Assembly (NCBI RefSeq): GCF_019264485.1
Contig: NZ_JAHVAA010000004.1
Location: forward strand, 186,001-250,000
DNA: 64,000 nucleotides
Source: Sediminibacterium sp.
GTDB lineage: Bacteria; Bacteroidota; Bacteroidia; Chitinophagales; Chitinophagaceae
Direction of reading: 5' to 3'
Shown: piece by piece, positions 44,988-53,298 of the stretch
How positions within the stretch are numbered: position 1 is the first letter of the stretch
Layout: each line of letters opens with the position of its first letter
Made by a program: the position numbers and the translations under genes
The notes under the pieces: generated by a model
Database searches by the model: none
What the model saw: the letters and a program-made list of their open reading frames with translations, nothing else
What the model was told of the DNA's origin: nothing

Positions 44988-47075
44988 ATGTCTGTTATTC
45001 AAAGAATTCGTGACAAAGGTGCCTGGATTGTTTTTGCCATTATTGCATTGGCCCTGATTGCTTTTATCCTCCAGGATGGTGTGGGAAGAGGCGGAAGTGC
45101 TTTTTCCAATTCATCTGTTATTGGTAAAGTAAACGGAGAAAAAATTGAGCGTCTTGATTTTGAATCAAAGCTCGCCATGCAGGAACGTATGTATGGTAGT
45201 CAGGGAGCACAACGCGATCAACTGATCGGTGCTTTATGGATGCAGGAAGTAGAAAGACTTGTGCTTACGCAGGAATATAATAAACTGGGTTTACAGGTTT
45301 CTCCCAAAGAGCTGAGCGATATTTTATTCGGACCTAACTCTCCACTGCGTCAGGAATTTACAGATCCTAATACCGGTGAATTTAAAGTGGCTGAAGCCAG
45401 ACAGGCTTTTAACCAGCTTAAGAAGAGCACCAATAAGGAGCAGGTGGAGATGATCAATAAAGCTTATATAGAGCCTACGATTGAGCAAACATTAAGAAGT
45501 AAATACCTGGCTCTTTTACAACAGGCTTCTTATGTTCCTAAATGGCTGGTTGAAAAACAGCAGGCCGATAATAATGCCATCGCTAATATCTCTTACGTTT
45601 ATATGCCTTATGCTGCAGTTTCTGACAGCGCGGTTAAAGTAACGGATGCTGATATTGCTGCTTATGTAAAAAAGCACAGTAAAGAATACCAGAAAGAAGA
45701 GGAAACACGCTCTATCAATTATGTTTATTTCAACGCTTCACCCAGTGGTGCTGATACTTTAAATACATTAAATCAGTTGATGAGCCTGAGAGAAGAGTTT
45801 GCCACTACCGATAATGTAAGTGCCTTCTTAACCAAAGCAGGAACTGAATTACCTTATTACGACAGCTATTTCAGCAAAGCAAGAATGCAGCAACCCAATA
45901 AGGATTCTATTACCAGAACACCGGTAGGTACATTGTATGGCCCATACCAGGACGGCAGTAATTTTACAATCGCTAAAATGATTGCTGTTAAGAATTGGCC
46001 CGACAGCGCAAAGGTTCGCCATATCCTTGTTTCTACTTTCAACCCACAAACCAATCAGGTAATCAGACCCGACACACTGGCGAAGAAATTAATCGATAGC
46101 ATAGAAACCGCTGTTAAAGGCGGTGCCGATTTTGCAGCATTGTGTTCAAAATATTCTGATGATGGAAACAAGAATACCGGTGGCGTTTATGAATACTTCC
46201 CACAAGGACAAATGGTAGTTCCTTTCAACGATTTTTCTTTTGATAAACCAGTTGGTTCCAAAGGGGTTGTAAAAACTGAATATGGTTATCATTATGTAGA
46301 AGTATTGGGTCAGAAAAATTTTAACCCCGCGTATAAAATTGCTTATTTGTCTAAACCCATTTTAGCAAGTAGTGAAACAGTGAGTGCTGCAAGTACAGCT
46401 GCTGCGCAATTTGCTTCTGCATCGAAAGGCAAAAAAGAATTTGATGCTACTTCATTAAAATCAAACCTTACTGTTCTCACAGCAGCAGATATTAAACAGA
46501 ATGATTTTAATGTGAATGGAATCGGACAGAGCCGTCAGCTGGTTCGTTGGGTGTATGAAAATAAAACAGGAGATGTATCTGAGCCAATTGAAGTTGGCGA
46601 CCGTTATGTAGTAGCTATTGTTTCAGGTATCAATCCTGCCGGTACCATGTCTCCTGCAGATGCACGACCATTGGTAGAAGGATTTGTTCGTAATGAGAAA
46701 AAAGCAAAACAAATTCTGGATGGTAAATTCAAAGGCGCTTCACTTGAAGCGATATCTGCAGCCATCGGTTCTCCGGTACTGCGTGCCGACAGTCTGAGCT
46801 TCTCAACACCATTCCTGCCAAATGTAGGAAGTGAGCCTAAGATTGTAGGTGCGGCTTTCAATAAATCATTACAGGGTAAAGTGAGCGCGCCCATCGCAGG
46901 TTTAACAGGTGTGTTTGCGGTTAAAGTAGAAAGCAACAGCGCCCGTCCGGGAGTAATGGATGCTGAAACGATTAAACAAACCCTGATGCAGGGAAGCCGT
47001 GTAGCTGTATTCCGTGGTGTTCAGTCGCTGAAAACAGCAGCAGTTGTTAAAGACAACCGCTTCAAGTTCTATTAA
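44988..47075 (+). CDS. PpiD/SurA-like membrane-anchored peptidylprolyl isomerase
   Basis: A 695-residue periplasmic folding factor: a short cytosolic start, one membrane helix (about 13-31, WIVFAIIALALIAFILQDG), a SurA_N/PpiD-type helical chaperone region (35-230), a parvulin rotamase domain (about 340-445, KVRHILVSTF, SKYSDDGNKNTGGVYEYFP, YGYHYVEVLG) and a long C-terminal part. It likely escorts outer-membrane proteins from the Sec translocon. It is transcribed from the promoter at 44909 and ends at the terminator at 47097. Confidence 0.92.
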   Translation: MSVIQRIRDKGAWIVFAIIALALIAFILQDGVGRGGSAFSNSSVIGKVNGEKIERLDFESKLAMQERMYGSQGAQRDQLIGALWMQEVERLVLTQEYNKLGLQVSPKELSDILFGPNSPLRQEFTDPNTGEFKVAEARQAFNQLKKSTNKEQVEMINKAYIEPTIEQTLRSKYLALLQQASYVPKWLVEKQQADNNAIANISYVYMPYAAVSDSAVKVTDADIAAYVKKHSKEYQKEEETRSINYVYFNASPSGADTLNTLNQLMSLREEFATTDNVSAFLTKAGTELPYYDSYFSKARMQQPNKDSITRTPVGTLYGPYQDGSNFTIAKMIAVKNWPDSAKVRHILVSTFNPQTNQVIRPDTLAKKLIDSIETAVKGGADFAALCSKYSDDGNKNTGGVYEYFPQGQMVVPFNDFSFDKPVGSKGVVKTEYGYHYVEVLGQKNFNPAYKIAYLSKPILASSETVSAASTAAAQFASASKGKKEFDATSLKSNLTVLTAADIKQNDFNVNGIGQSRQLVRWVYENKTGDVSEPIEVGDRYVVAIVSGINPAGTMSPADARPLVEGFVRNEKKAKQILDGKFKGASLEAISAAIGSPVLRADSLSFSTPFLPNVGSEPKIVGAAFNKSLQGKVSAPIAGLTGVFAVKVESNSARPGVMDAETIKQTLMQGSRVAVFRGVQSLKTAAVVKDNRFKFY

Positions 47076-47096
47076 TAGTAACTGGAATAATATTGA

Positions 47097-47122
47097 AAAC
47101 CCCGGCAGAAAAACCGGGGTTT
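47097..47122 (+). terminator. Intrinsic terminator of the PpiD-like gene
   Basis: AAACCCCGG, 8-base loop, CCGGGGTTT followed by TTTTATTT, 21 bases after the stop codon. Confidence 0.9.
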
Positions 47123-47134
47123 TTTATTTCATCC

Positions 47135-47159
47135 TGGCCCCTAACTTAAGTCTGGGGTA
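47135..47159. repeat. Short imperfect palindrome, CCCC-ACTTAAGT-GGGG type
   Basis: GGCCCCTAACTTAAGTCTGG and the next bases form an imperfect palindrome around ACTTAAGT, related to the palindromes at 18899 and 56494. It lies just after the terminator at 47097. Confidence 0.55.
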
Positions 47160-47207
47160 AAAAAGGAAGGATTTCGCAAACCGAAAGCCTGTTTCAGGGA
47201 GATATGG

Positions 47208-47215
47208 TAATTTTG
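47208..47215 (+). promoter_or_regulatory. Possible -7 promoter element of the DUF2480 gene
   Basis: TAATTTTG fits TAnnTTTG and lies 18 bases before the ATG. The -33 region is not clear. Confidence 0.4.
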
Positions 47216-47232
47216 TATTTCAAATTGAGTGT

Positions 47233-47739
47233 ATGGCAGATGTGATTATTAATAAAGTGGCAGAAAGCGGACTGATCAGTTTTGATCTGGAGAAATATTA
47301 TCCCTCTGCACCCAGAAAAATTTTCGACCTGAAAGACCATTTATTCATGGGTCTGATATTAAAGGAAAAAGATTTCCGTGCGGCACTGTTACAGACCGAC
47401 TGGAATGAATACAAAGATGCCGATGTTGCCATTACCTGTTCTGCCGATGCTGTTATTCCAATGTGGGCCTATATGCTGGTAGCCAGTTACCTCGAACCCG
47501 TTGCCAAAACAGTAATTGTAGGAACCGAACAGGAACTGATTAACCGGGAACTGTTAAAGAATATTGATGCAATTGATGTAAGTGAATTTACAGATCAGCG
47601 GATTGTGGTAAAAGGATGCGGAGATCTGGCCATCCCCGAAGCGGCCTATGTTGCCATTACAAAGAAGCTCCGCCCGGTAGCTAAAAGTATTATGTATGGT
47701 GAGCCCTGTAGTACTGTGCCTATTTTTAAAAAGAAATAA
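47233..47739 (+). CDS. DUF2480 family protein
   Basis: A 168-residue soluble protein of the DUF2480 family, found almost only in Bacteroidota. It opens INKVAESGLISFDLEKYYPS, has AVIPMWAYMLVASYLEP in the middle and ends VVKGCGDLAIPEAAYVAITK. No activity is known, but the gene is well conserved across the phylum. It is transcribed convergently to the S9 peptidase and shares the terminator at 47761-47790. Confidence 0.9.
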   Translation: MADVIINKVAESGLISFDLEKYYPSAPRKIFDLKDHLFMGLILKEKDFRAALLQTDWNEYKDADVAITCSADAVIPMWAYMLVASYLEPVAKTVIVGTEQELINRELLKNIDAIDVSEFTDQRIVVKGCGDLAIPEAAYVAITKKLRPVAKSIMYGEPCSTVPIFKKK

Positions 47740-47760
47740 GAAGACAGCTTCTATAAAACA

Positions 47761-47790
47761 AAGAGCCGCTGAATTTTCAGCGGCTCTTTC
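47761..47790. terminator. Bidirectional intrinsic terminator
   Basis: AAAGAGCCGCTGA, loop ATTT, TCAGCGGCTCTTT: a perfect 13-base stem between the convergent DUF2480 and S9 peptidase genes. Confidence 0.9.
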
Positions 47791-47800
47791 TATAGGTGTA

Positions 47801-50257
47801 TTATTTCTTTAGAAGTTTGTCGTTAAATAGTTTTAGTATCCGTTTGTATTCATCTGTCCAGCTGCTGGGTTCTACAAAACCATGATCTTCCATTGGATAC
47901 ACCGCCAGTTCCCAGTTATCTTTTCCGAGTTCAATTAGTTTTTGTGATAAACGAACCACATCCTGAAAATGAACATTTACATCTACCATACCATGGCAAA
48001 TCAACAAATTGTTTTTTAGTCCGTTGGCAAAATTGATGGGAGATGATTTGGCATAGGCAATGCTATCATTAAAAGGCTCATTCAGTATATTCGATGTATA
48101 CCCATGGTTATAATGTGCCCAGTCGGTAACGGGTCTTAATGCTGCACCTGCTTTAAATACATCTGGTGTTGTAAACAATCCCATCAGCGTAATAAAGCCG
48201 CCATAGCTTCCGCCGTAAATACCAATCTTTCCGGCATCTATACCATATTTTTCTGTCAGCATCTTTGCTGCATCTACATGATCATCCAGGTCCTTTCCTC
48301 CCATATGACGATAGATGCCCGTTCTCCAGTCGCGGCCATAACCACTGCTGGCGCGATAGTCGATATCAATTACTGTGTAACCCTGATCGGCCAGTAAATT
48401 ATGGAACATGTATTCGCGGAAATAGGAGCTCCACCAATAGTGAACATTCTGCAGATAGCCGGCACCATGTACAAATATTACAGCGGCCTTGTTTTTTTTC
48501 GCTTTAACCGGTTCATATAAACGAGCATAGATTTGTTGGCCATCGCGTGCCGGAATGGTAATCATCTGGGGATCTCTCCAGGCATAGGATTTAAACTCTT
48601 CCGAAACTGCTTTGTTAGTGATTTGAGTAACTGGTTTACCCACAGCATTCTCCTGTACAAATAACTCCCATGGTTTATTGCTGTAAGAATAACGATAGGC
48701 AATCCATTTTTCGTCGGGAGACATGCTTACTTCATAACCACCCGTTTTATCTGTAATTTTTTCTTTTCCGCTGCCATCTTTATTAATACGATACCAGTTT
48801 AGTTTACCCGGATGTTCTTCATTGGTCAACAGGTAAAAATGCTGGTTGTTATTACTGAGCGAAACAGACTGTACTTCATATTGCCCACCGGTGAGCGCCT
48901 TTTTAGCATTGGATTTCAGGTCGTACACATATAAGTGTGAATAGCCCGTGGCCTCACTTTGAAAATAAAACTGGCCTTCATCAATCCAGCCAAATGTGGC
49001 GCCGAAACCGCTTACGCCCGGGCCGCCAATCCATGCATTGTCGCGCTGACGATCGAGTAATTTCAGTTTGCCTGTTTCGGCATCGAGTTGCATGATCCAG
49101 CGGTCTTTGTTATCCTGTGAACGGATATCTACTATCGCTGCGGAACCCGTGGCGTTCCAATAGGGTCCGTTGATCATTACACCGCGAACGGGTGCACGGC
49201 GTGTACCAAATTGTTTTGGATAATCTTTTACATAATCAGGCTGATCCGTAATACCGGGAACAGAAATAGAGTCAACTACTACCGCAATGAGTTTATCTTT
49301 TGTTTTATCGAAAACAAAAAATTCATACCTGCCTAAGGGAGCGCCCACTTTTGTGCGTGCGGGAATATCTGTCGTAAAACCTGTTTCGGTAACATAATCC
49401 GGAACGATGGTGTTTTTACCGCCGGCCGGAGCAGTGTATAAACGATAAGTAACAAAACGTCCGTCGGGACTAATCTGTAAATTCTGTAATTGCTTCTCGC
49501 CAATACCAATCAGTTTAAGTGTATCTGTATCGCGGTTGGCACGGAGGAAATCAACCCGGGCATCTCTTTTTTCTTTTCTTTCTTTTAATACTTCAAATAG
49601 TTCTAACTGTTGGCTGCGTAACCAGGGTTCTTGTGTTTGTATACCTGATGTTGGTTGCACAGCTCTTTGCTGAATAATATTTCCACCAGCTAACCCTCCT
49701 CCGCCAAAACCACCACGACCACCGCCTGTTAGCGCTGCAGAAGTAACTACTGTTTCGGACCCCCTTGTAATATTGGTGAGCTGAAGTGTTACGCCGGATT
49801 GCGTATTCCATCCAAACAGGTTCTGGTTGCGGTTATACACAACCCACTCATCGTTCAGAATAAAACGCGGACCAAATTCCTGTTCCTGCGTTTGGGTAAT
49901 GCGTGTTGTTTTATTGGAGGCAATATCTACCAAATATAAATCGCCGCGTAAGGCATAAAGCATTTTAGAGCGCTTGTCATTATATACTGCATTGTTAGTG
50001 GCCTGTGCCAGTTGTACTTCCTGTAAACTTGCTTTTGCGGTACTTGCCGAAGCAAGAGAGTAAACATAAACAGAGTCCGATATTTTTTTATCGGGGTTCC
50101 AGCTGAAATAAATCTTTTTACTGTCGGCACTCCAGAATGCATTGGAGGGAGAAGAGCCGATCCATTTCGGATCGCGCATAATTTTCTCAACAGTTAATTG
50201 AGCAGAAGCAGAGAAACCGGCCAATAAAAAGCCGAGGATAAGCAGTTTGTTTTTCAT
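47801..50257 (-). CDS. Secreted S9-family (prolyl oligopeptidase/DPP-IV type) peptidase
   Basis: An 818-residue exported serine peptidase (signal MKNKLLILGFLLAGFSASAQ). The first 560 or so residues are a beta-propeller that gates the active site; it has an unusual Gly-rich insert (about 175-196, GGGRGGFGGGGLAGGN). The alpha/beta hydrolase domain carries Ser684 (IYGGSYGGF), Asp759 (HGMVDVNVHF) and His792 (MEDHGFVEP), a complete triad. It likely cleaves dipeptides from oligopeptides in the periplasm. Confidence 0.95.
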   Translation of the reverse strand: MKNKLLILGFLLAGFSASAQLTVEKIMRDPKWIGSSPSNAFWSADSKKIYFSWNPDKKISDSVYVYSLASASTAKASLQEVQLAQATNNAVYNDKRSKMLYALRGDLYLVDIASNKTTRITQTQEQEFGPRFILNDEWVVYNRNQNLFGWNTQSGVTLQLTNITRGSETVVTSAALTGGGRGGFGGGGLAGGNIIQQRAVQPTSGIQTQEPWLRSQQLELFEVLKERKEKRDARVDFLRANRDTDTLKLIGIGEKQLQNLQISPDGRFVTYRLYTAPAGGKNTIVPDYVTETGFTTDIPARTKVGAPLGRYEFFVFDKTKDKLIAVVVDSISVPGITDQPDYVKDYPKQFGTRRAPVRGVMINGPYWNATGSAAIVDIRSQDNKDRWIMQLDAETGKLKLLDRQRDNAWIGGPGVSGFGATFGWIDEGQFYFQSEATGYSHLYVYDLKSNAKKALTGGQYEVQSVSLSNNNQHFYLLTNEEHPGKLNWYRINKDGSGKEKITDKTGGYEVSMSPDEKWIAYRYSYSNKPWELFVQENAVGKPVTQITNKAVSEEFKSYAWRDPQMITIPARDGQQIYARLYEPVKAKKNKAAVIFVHGAGYLQNVHYWWSSYFREYMFHNLLADQGYTVIDIDYRASSGYGRDWRTGIYRHMGGKDLDDHVDAAKMLTEKYGIDAGKIGIYGGSYGGFITLMGLFTTPDVFKAGAALRPVTDWAHYNHGYTSNILNEPFNDSIAYAKSSPINFANGLKNNLLICHGMVDVNVHFQDVVRLSQKLIELGKDNWELAVYPMEDHGFVEPSSWTDEYKRILKLFNDKLLKK

Positions 50258-50332
50258 TCGTCTGGTTTATCGGATAAATCTATTGTATCGATTGGGGATA
50301 GTGAAATGAATTTTACAAGCGGATAGAAAGGG

Positions 50333-50367
50333 TAGGCACAGAGAGTTACGGAAAATTTGTGTGCCTT
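50333..50367. repeat. Short CACAGAG-family hairpin
   Basis: AGGCACA (50334-50340) pairs with TGTGCCT (50360-50366); the loop contains GAGAGTTACGGA, similar to the CACAGAG family elsewhere. It sits in the gap between the S9 peptidase and nadD genes. Confidence 0.55.
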
Positions 50368-50383
50368 TGGGTGAAATCAATAA

Positions 50384-50953
50384 CTACTTATAATAATTAT
50401 TCCGCTCAATTTCTTCTCTCACTTTATCGGGAACGAGATAGCGGATAGATTTTCCTTCGCGGATATTGTTGCGAATCAGCGTAGCAGAAATATCGAGCAT
50501 GGGCGCATCGAGTATTTGAACGGATGCATTCCAGGTATCGGTAATATCGAAGCCGGGACGTTTATAAATAATGATGGGATATTCTTTCACCAGTAAATCG
50601 GCATTTTTCCATTTAGGTAAATTCTGAAAACCATCACTACCCATAATAATACTGAACTGGTGCTGCGGATATTTTTCGCGGAGATAGGTAAGTGTATCGA
50701 TGGTATACGAGGGGCGTGGTAATTTAAACTCAACATCAGCAGCGCGGATACGCGTTTCATCATCAATCGCCAGGTTCACGAGGTGAAGACGATCATATTC
50801 ATTTAATAAACCGGCTGCTGTTTTAAAAGGATTTTGTGGAGATACCACCAGCCACACCTGCTGAATATTTGTCTGGTTCACCACATGAGAAGCAATGATG
50901 AGGTGACCGGTATGAACGGGGTTAAAAGAACCAAAATAGAGTCCAATATTCAT
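50384..50953 (-). CDS. nadD: Nicotinate-nucleotide adenylyltransferase
   Basis: Adenylates nicotinate mononucleotide to deamido-NAD. At 189 residues it has family length. It shows the nucleotidyltransferase motif GLYFGSFNPVHTGHLIIA, FSIIMGSDGFQNLPKW and the C-terminal ISATLIRNNIREGKSIRYLV (the ISxTxxR block). It acts in the same pathway as nadA at 43343 but is not in the same operon. Confidence 0.96.
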   Translation of the reverse strand: MNIGLYFGSFNPVHTGHLIIASHVVNQTNIQQVWLVVSPQNPFKTAAGLLNEYDRLHLVNLAIDDETRIRAADVEFKLPRPSYTIDTLTYLREKYPQHQFSIIMGSDGFQNLPKWKNADLLVKEYPIIIYKRPGFDITDTWNASVQILDAPMLDISATLIRNNIREGKSIRYLVPDKVREEIERNNYYK

Positions 50954-50982
50954 CTAAACAATTGATAATCAATTTATTATGA

Positions 50983-51210
50983 TTATTTTGCATCTTCCAC
51001 AAAAATACTTCTTGCCTCACTTAACCTTAGGCTTAGGTGATAGCCGGCTACGGAAATAGAAATAGGATCACCCAGGGGTGCTACTTGTTCAACCTGAACC
51101 AGTTCTCCTGGAATACAGCCCATTTCCATTAGCTTGATAAAGATCTCATCTTTTTCAAAAGAATTAATGACCGCTTTCTGACCCGCTTCTAAATCTGACA
51201 ATCGTTTCAT
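50983..51210 (-). CDS. feoA: FeoA-domain protein
   Basis: A 75-residue SH3-like FeoA domain protein (MKRLSDLEAGQKAVINSFEK, MGCIPGELVQVEQVAPLGDP). FeoA assists the FeoB ferrous-iron transporter, but no feoB is adjacent: nadD lies 29 bases downstream. A stand-alone FeoA-like role in iron regulation is possible. ybeY is divergent. Confidence 0.85.
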   Translation of the reverse strand: MKRLSDLEAGQKAVINSFEKDEIFIKLMEMGCIPGELVQVEQVAPLGDPISISVAGYHLSLRLSEARSIFVEDAK

Positions 51211-51294
51211 CGCCTGGTTATAAATATTCTATAAAGGTAGCATGGTGTAATCCGTTTTTGTTACGAATTTTGGAGTATTAGAAGATATACGAGT

Positions 51295-51732
51295 ATGAAG
51301 AGGATTATGTTTCGTTACGCAGACCGTCGATTAACCCTTGCACAGAAAACGGCTATTCAGGAATTTGTTGAAAAGCTCTTTACGAAAGAGAAAACGCCCT
51401 TGGCGCGAATCAACTATATCTTTTGTTCGGATGAATACCTTTTGGCTATTAACAGGAGTTTTTTACAGCATGACTATTATACCGATATCATCACATTTGG
51501 TTTATCTGCGCCAGGTAAGCCTGTGGAGGCAGAAATTTATATCAGTACAGAGCGGGTGAAAGACAATGCCGGGCAGTTGGACATTTCTTTCAGGGATGAA
51601 ATGTTGCGTGTAATTTTCCATGGAGCCCTGCATTTATGCGGCTACAAGGATAAGAGGAAAGCAGATATAGCGTTAATGCGAAAGAGAGAAGATCATTACC
51701 TCAAACTGTTTTTGAAGGCCTCAGTACACTAA
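51295..51732 (+). CDS. ybeY: Endoribonuclease YbeY
   Basis: A 145-residue rRNA maturation endonuclease. It has INYIFCSDEYLLAINRSFLQ, DYYTDIITFGLS and the zinc region VIFHGALHLCGYKDKRK. Two of the usual three zinc His (the HGxLH pair) are present; the third, normally in GYDH, is replaced in GYKDK. I recall that Bacteroidota homologues share this, so it is probably a lineage feature and not a defect. It is divergent from feoA. Confidence 0.92.
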   Translation: MKRIMFRYADRRLTLAQKTAIQEFVEKLFTKEKTPLARINYIFCSDEYLLAINRSFLQHDYYTDIITFGLSAPGKPVEAEIYISTERVKDNAGQLDISFRDEMLRVIFHGALHLCGYKDKRKADIALMRKREDHYLKLFLKASVH

Positions 51733-51890
51733 CCCTGGTTTTCTCTCTTTAATAAGATACATACAAACAGGTGGGTTAAAGTTGTATGAATACATTCAGA
51801 CGCGGAGTTAGCGTGAAAAAGAAAAGCGAAATAACATATTCCTGATAAACAGAATCCTGATAATTCGTTTTATTTGATAAACCCCAGTAT

Positions 51891-52559
51891 ATGCCTCGTA
51901 TCGGCATAGTTTGTCTATTTATTTTTTTCCTGCTGAAAAGTCAGGCCCAGATGTCTACCGTAGAGCTGGAGATAAAGCCTGTACCACAACCCCTGCTGCG
52001 CGATTTGGATGTAGAACGATGGAATAGCAACAACCGTGAATTTAAATCGCTTTCACCAGAAGCGCAGGAAATACTTTACTGGACCAATTATAGCCGAATC
52101 AATCCGAAAAGATTCTGGGATAGTGTTGTAGCGCCCATAATCAGTCTTTTCCCCGAATTGAAAGGGGCGGAATCCCTAAGCCTAAAAGATGATTTGTACA
52201 GAAGCCGCCCTCTTCCCTTGTTGAAACTCAACGAATCATTCATAAAAGCCGCCCAGGACCATTGCGATGATATGTCAATCCATAACGCAGAGCCCAGCCA
52301 TAGTTCTACCGATGGACGTAGTTTCCAGGACAGAATGCGAATGGCCCGGATTAAATCCTGCGCCAATGAAAACCTTTCATTGGGTAGTCACCACATACTT
52401 ATATCACTCGTTTTACTTTACCTCGATATCCGCCTGCCCGAACTCGGCCATAGAAAAGCGCTTCTAAACCCGAATCTCACAGAAATTGGAATTGGCTATG
52501 CTATTTATAGTAAGGATCAATTCTTTATGGTACAGGATATGGCTTGTAGTCAGAACTGA
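51891..52559 (+). CDS. Secreted CAP (SCP/PR1) domain protein
   Basis: A 222-residue exported protein (signal MPRIGIVCLFIFFLLKSQAQ). The CAP domain (about 60-215) has AAQDHCDDMSIHNAEPSHSS near the first His, IKSCANENLSLG (CAP2-like) and PELGHRKALLNPNLTEIGIG with the second His. It probably binds metal and a lipid or polymer; activity is unknown. The 158 bases upstream hold nothing definite apart from a short direct repeat (CCTGATAA). Confidence 0.85.
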   Translation: MPRIGIVCLFIFFLLKSQAQMSTVELEIKPVPQPLLRDLDVERWNSNNREFKSLSPEAQEILYWTNYSRINPKRFWDSVVAPIISLFPELKGAESLSLKDDLYRSRPLPLLKLNESFIKAAQDHCDDMSIHNAEPSHSSTDGRSFQDRMRMARIKSCANENLSLGSHHILISLVLLYLDIRLPELGHRKALLNPNLTEIGIGYAIYSKDQFFMVQDMACSQN

Positions 52560-52560
52560 A

Positions 52561-52638
52561 TGTTCCACAAAACACAGTTTCAGGATGAAACATCGGAGTC
52601 TGATTTGTTCCACGAATCCCAGTTTCGGGATGAAACAT
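52561..52638. repeat. Two diverged 33-base direct repeats
   Basis: Copies at 52561-52593 and 52606-52638 (45-base period) share TGTTCCAC, CAGTTTC and GGATGAAACAT with a few changes. Each contains the partly palindromic AGTTTC-GGATGAAAC core. They lie directly between the CAP stop codon and the next gene. This is not a parS site (no full TGTTTCACGTGAAACA). Confidence 0.75.
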
Positions 52639-52653
52639 TCCTTAGTTTTGGGT

Positions 52654-53268
52654 ATGGCAAGAAAAAGATGGACTCCGCAAACCGAAATCACAGACTCTTT
52701 ATTGCGTTTGAGGGAAAAACGAAAATGGCAATTAGCCTACAGGCGTTATGTGGTAGAACAAAAACCAAGCGAAACCTATGGACAATTCTTTGGTTTAGAC
52801 ATTCAAACACTCAGGGAGTGGTTCAGCTTGCAGTTTACGGAGGCCATTAACTGGGATAATTATGGAAAAGCCTGGCAGTTCGAGCATATTGTTCCGGCTA
52901 CCTATTTCAACTTTTCGGATGATAAAGAGCTAAAACTATGCTGGAGCTTTATAAATATGAGGGTCCAGCCGTTGGACGGTGAAGGTCAATCTACGCCCTC
53001 TTTTAACCTTCTGGCTGCTAAAACATATTTTTTTCAACTCCAGGAAAAATCGCAATTGCCTGTTTGTTCCAATATGTTAGAGAAATTAAGCGAGATAGAG
53101 GAACAGAATGCTGAAGTGCCAGCTGCCTTATATGATTTTCTTTCAAACCAAAAAGATCGTTTAGAACAGATACAAATGCTATATAGCGGGGAGCTGGATC
53201 AACTAAACAGAGGTGTTGCTTTAAAAGAAATCCTCCTTGAACGCGAAATCCTCAAAAAATTCAGCTAA
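52654..53268 (+). CDS. HNH-like protein of unknown function
   Basis: A 204-residue soluble protein. I use the ATG at 52654 because the frame upstream runs through the repeat and into the CAP gene. Residues 60-115 resemble the phage-type HNH fold: WDNYGKAWQFEHIVPATYF followed by LCWSFINMRVQP. The usual Asp before the key His is Glu here, so cutting activity is uncertain. The C-terminal half (130-204) is a charged helical coil. It sits just before mnmG on the same strand. It could be an orphan nuclease or a domesticated phage gene. Confidence 0.65.
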   Translation: MARKRWTPQTEITDSLLRLREKRKWQLAYRRYVVEQKPSETYGQFFGLDIQTLREWFSLQFTEAINWDNYGKAWQFEHIVPATYFNFSDDKELKLCWSFINMRVQPLDGEGQSTPSFNLLAAKTYFFQLQEKSQLPVCSNMLEKLSEIEEQNAEVPAALYDFLSNQKDRLEQIQMLYSGELDQLNRGVALKEILLEREILKKFS

Positions 53269-53284
53269 TGCCTAAGGCCTGAAC

Positions 53285-53292
53285 TATCTTTG
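53285..53292 (+). promoter_or_regulatory. Probable -7 promoter element of mnmG
   Basis: TATCTTTG fits TAnnTTTG and lies 6 bases before the ATG at 53299, so the mRNA may have almost no leader. It overlaps the TTG codon that could be mistaken for an upstream start. Confidence 0.5.
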
Positions 53293-53298
53293 CAAACT

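Noticed and set aside
52561..52638. Possible parS partition site near mnmG
   Set aside because: The sequence TGTTCCACGAA...GATGAAACAT lacks the continuous TGTTTCACGTGAAACA palindrome.
52560..52850. A 96-codon frame starting in the tandem repeats before the HNH-like gene
   Set aside because: Its N-terminus is the translated repeat (FHKTQFQDET and FHESQFRDET) and it runs out of frame through the HNH-like gene.
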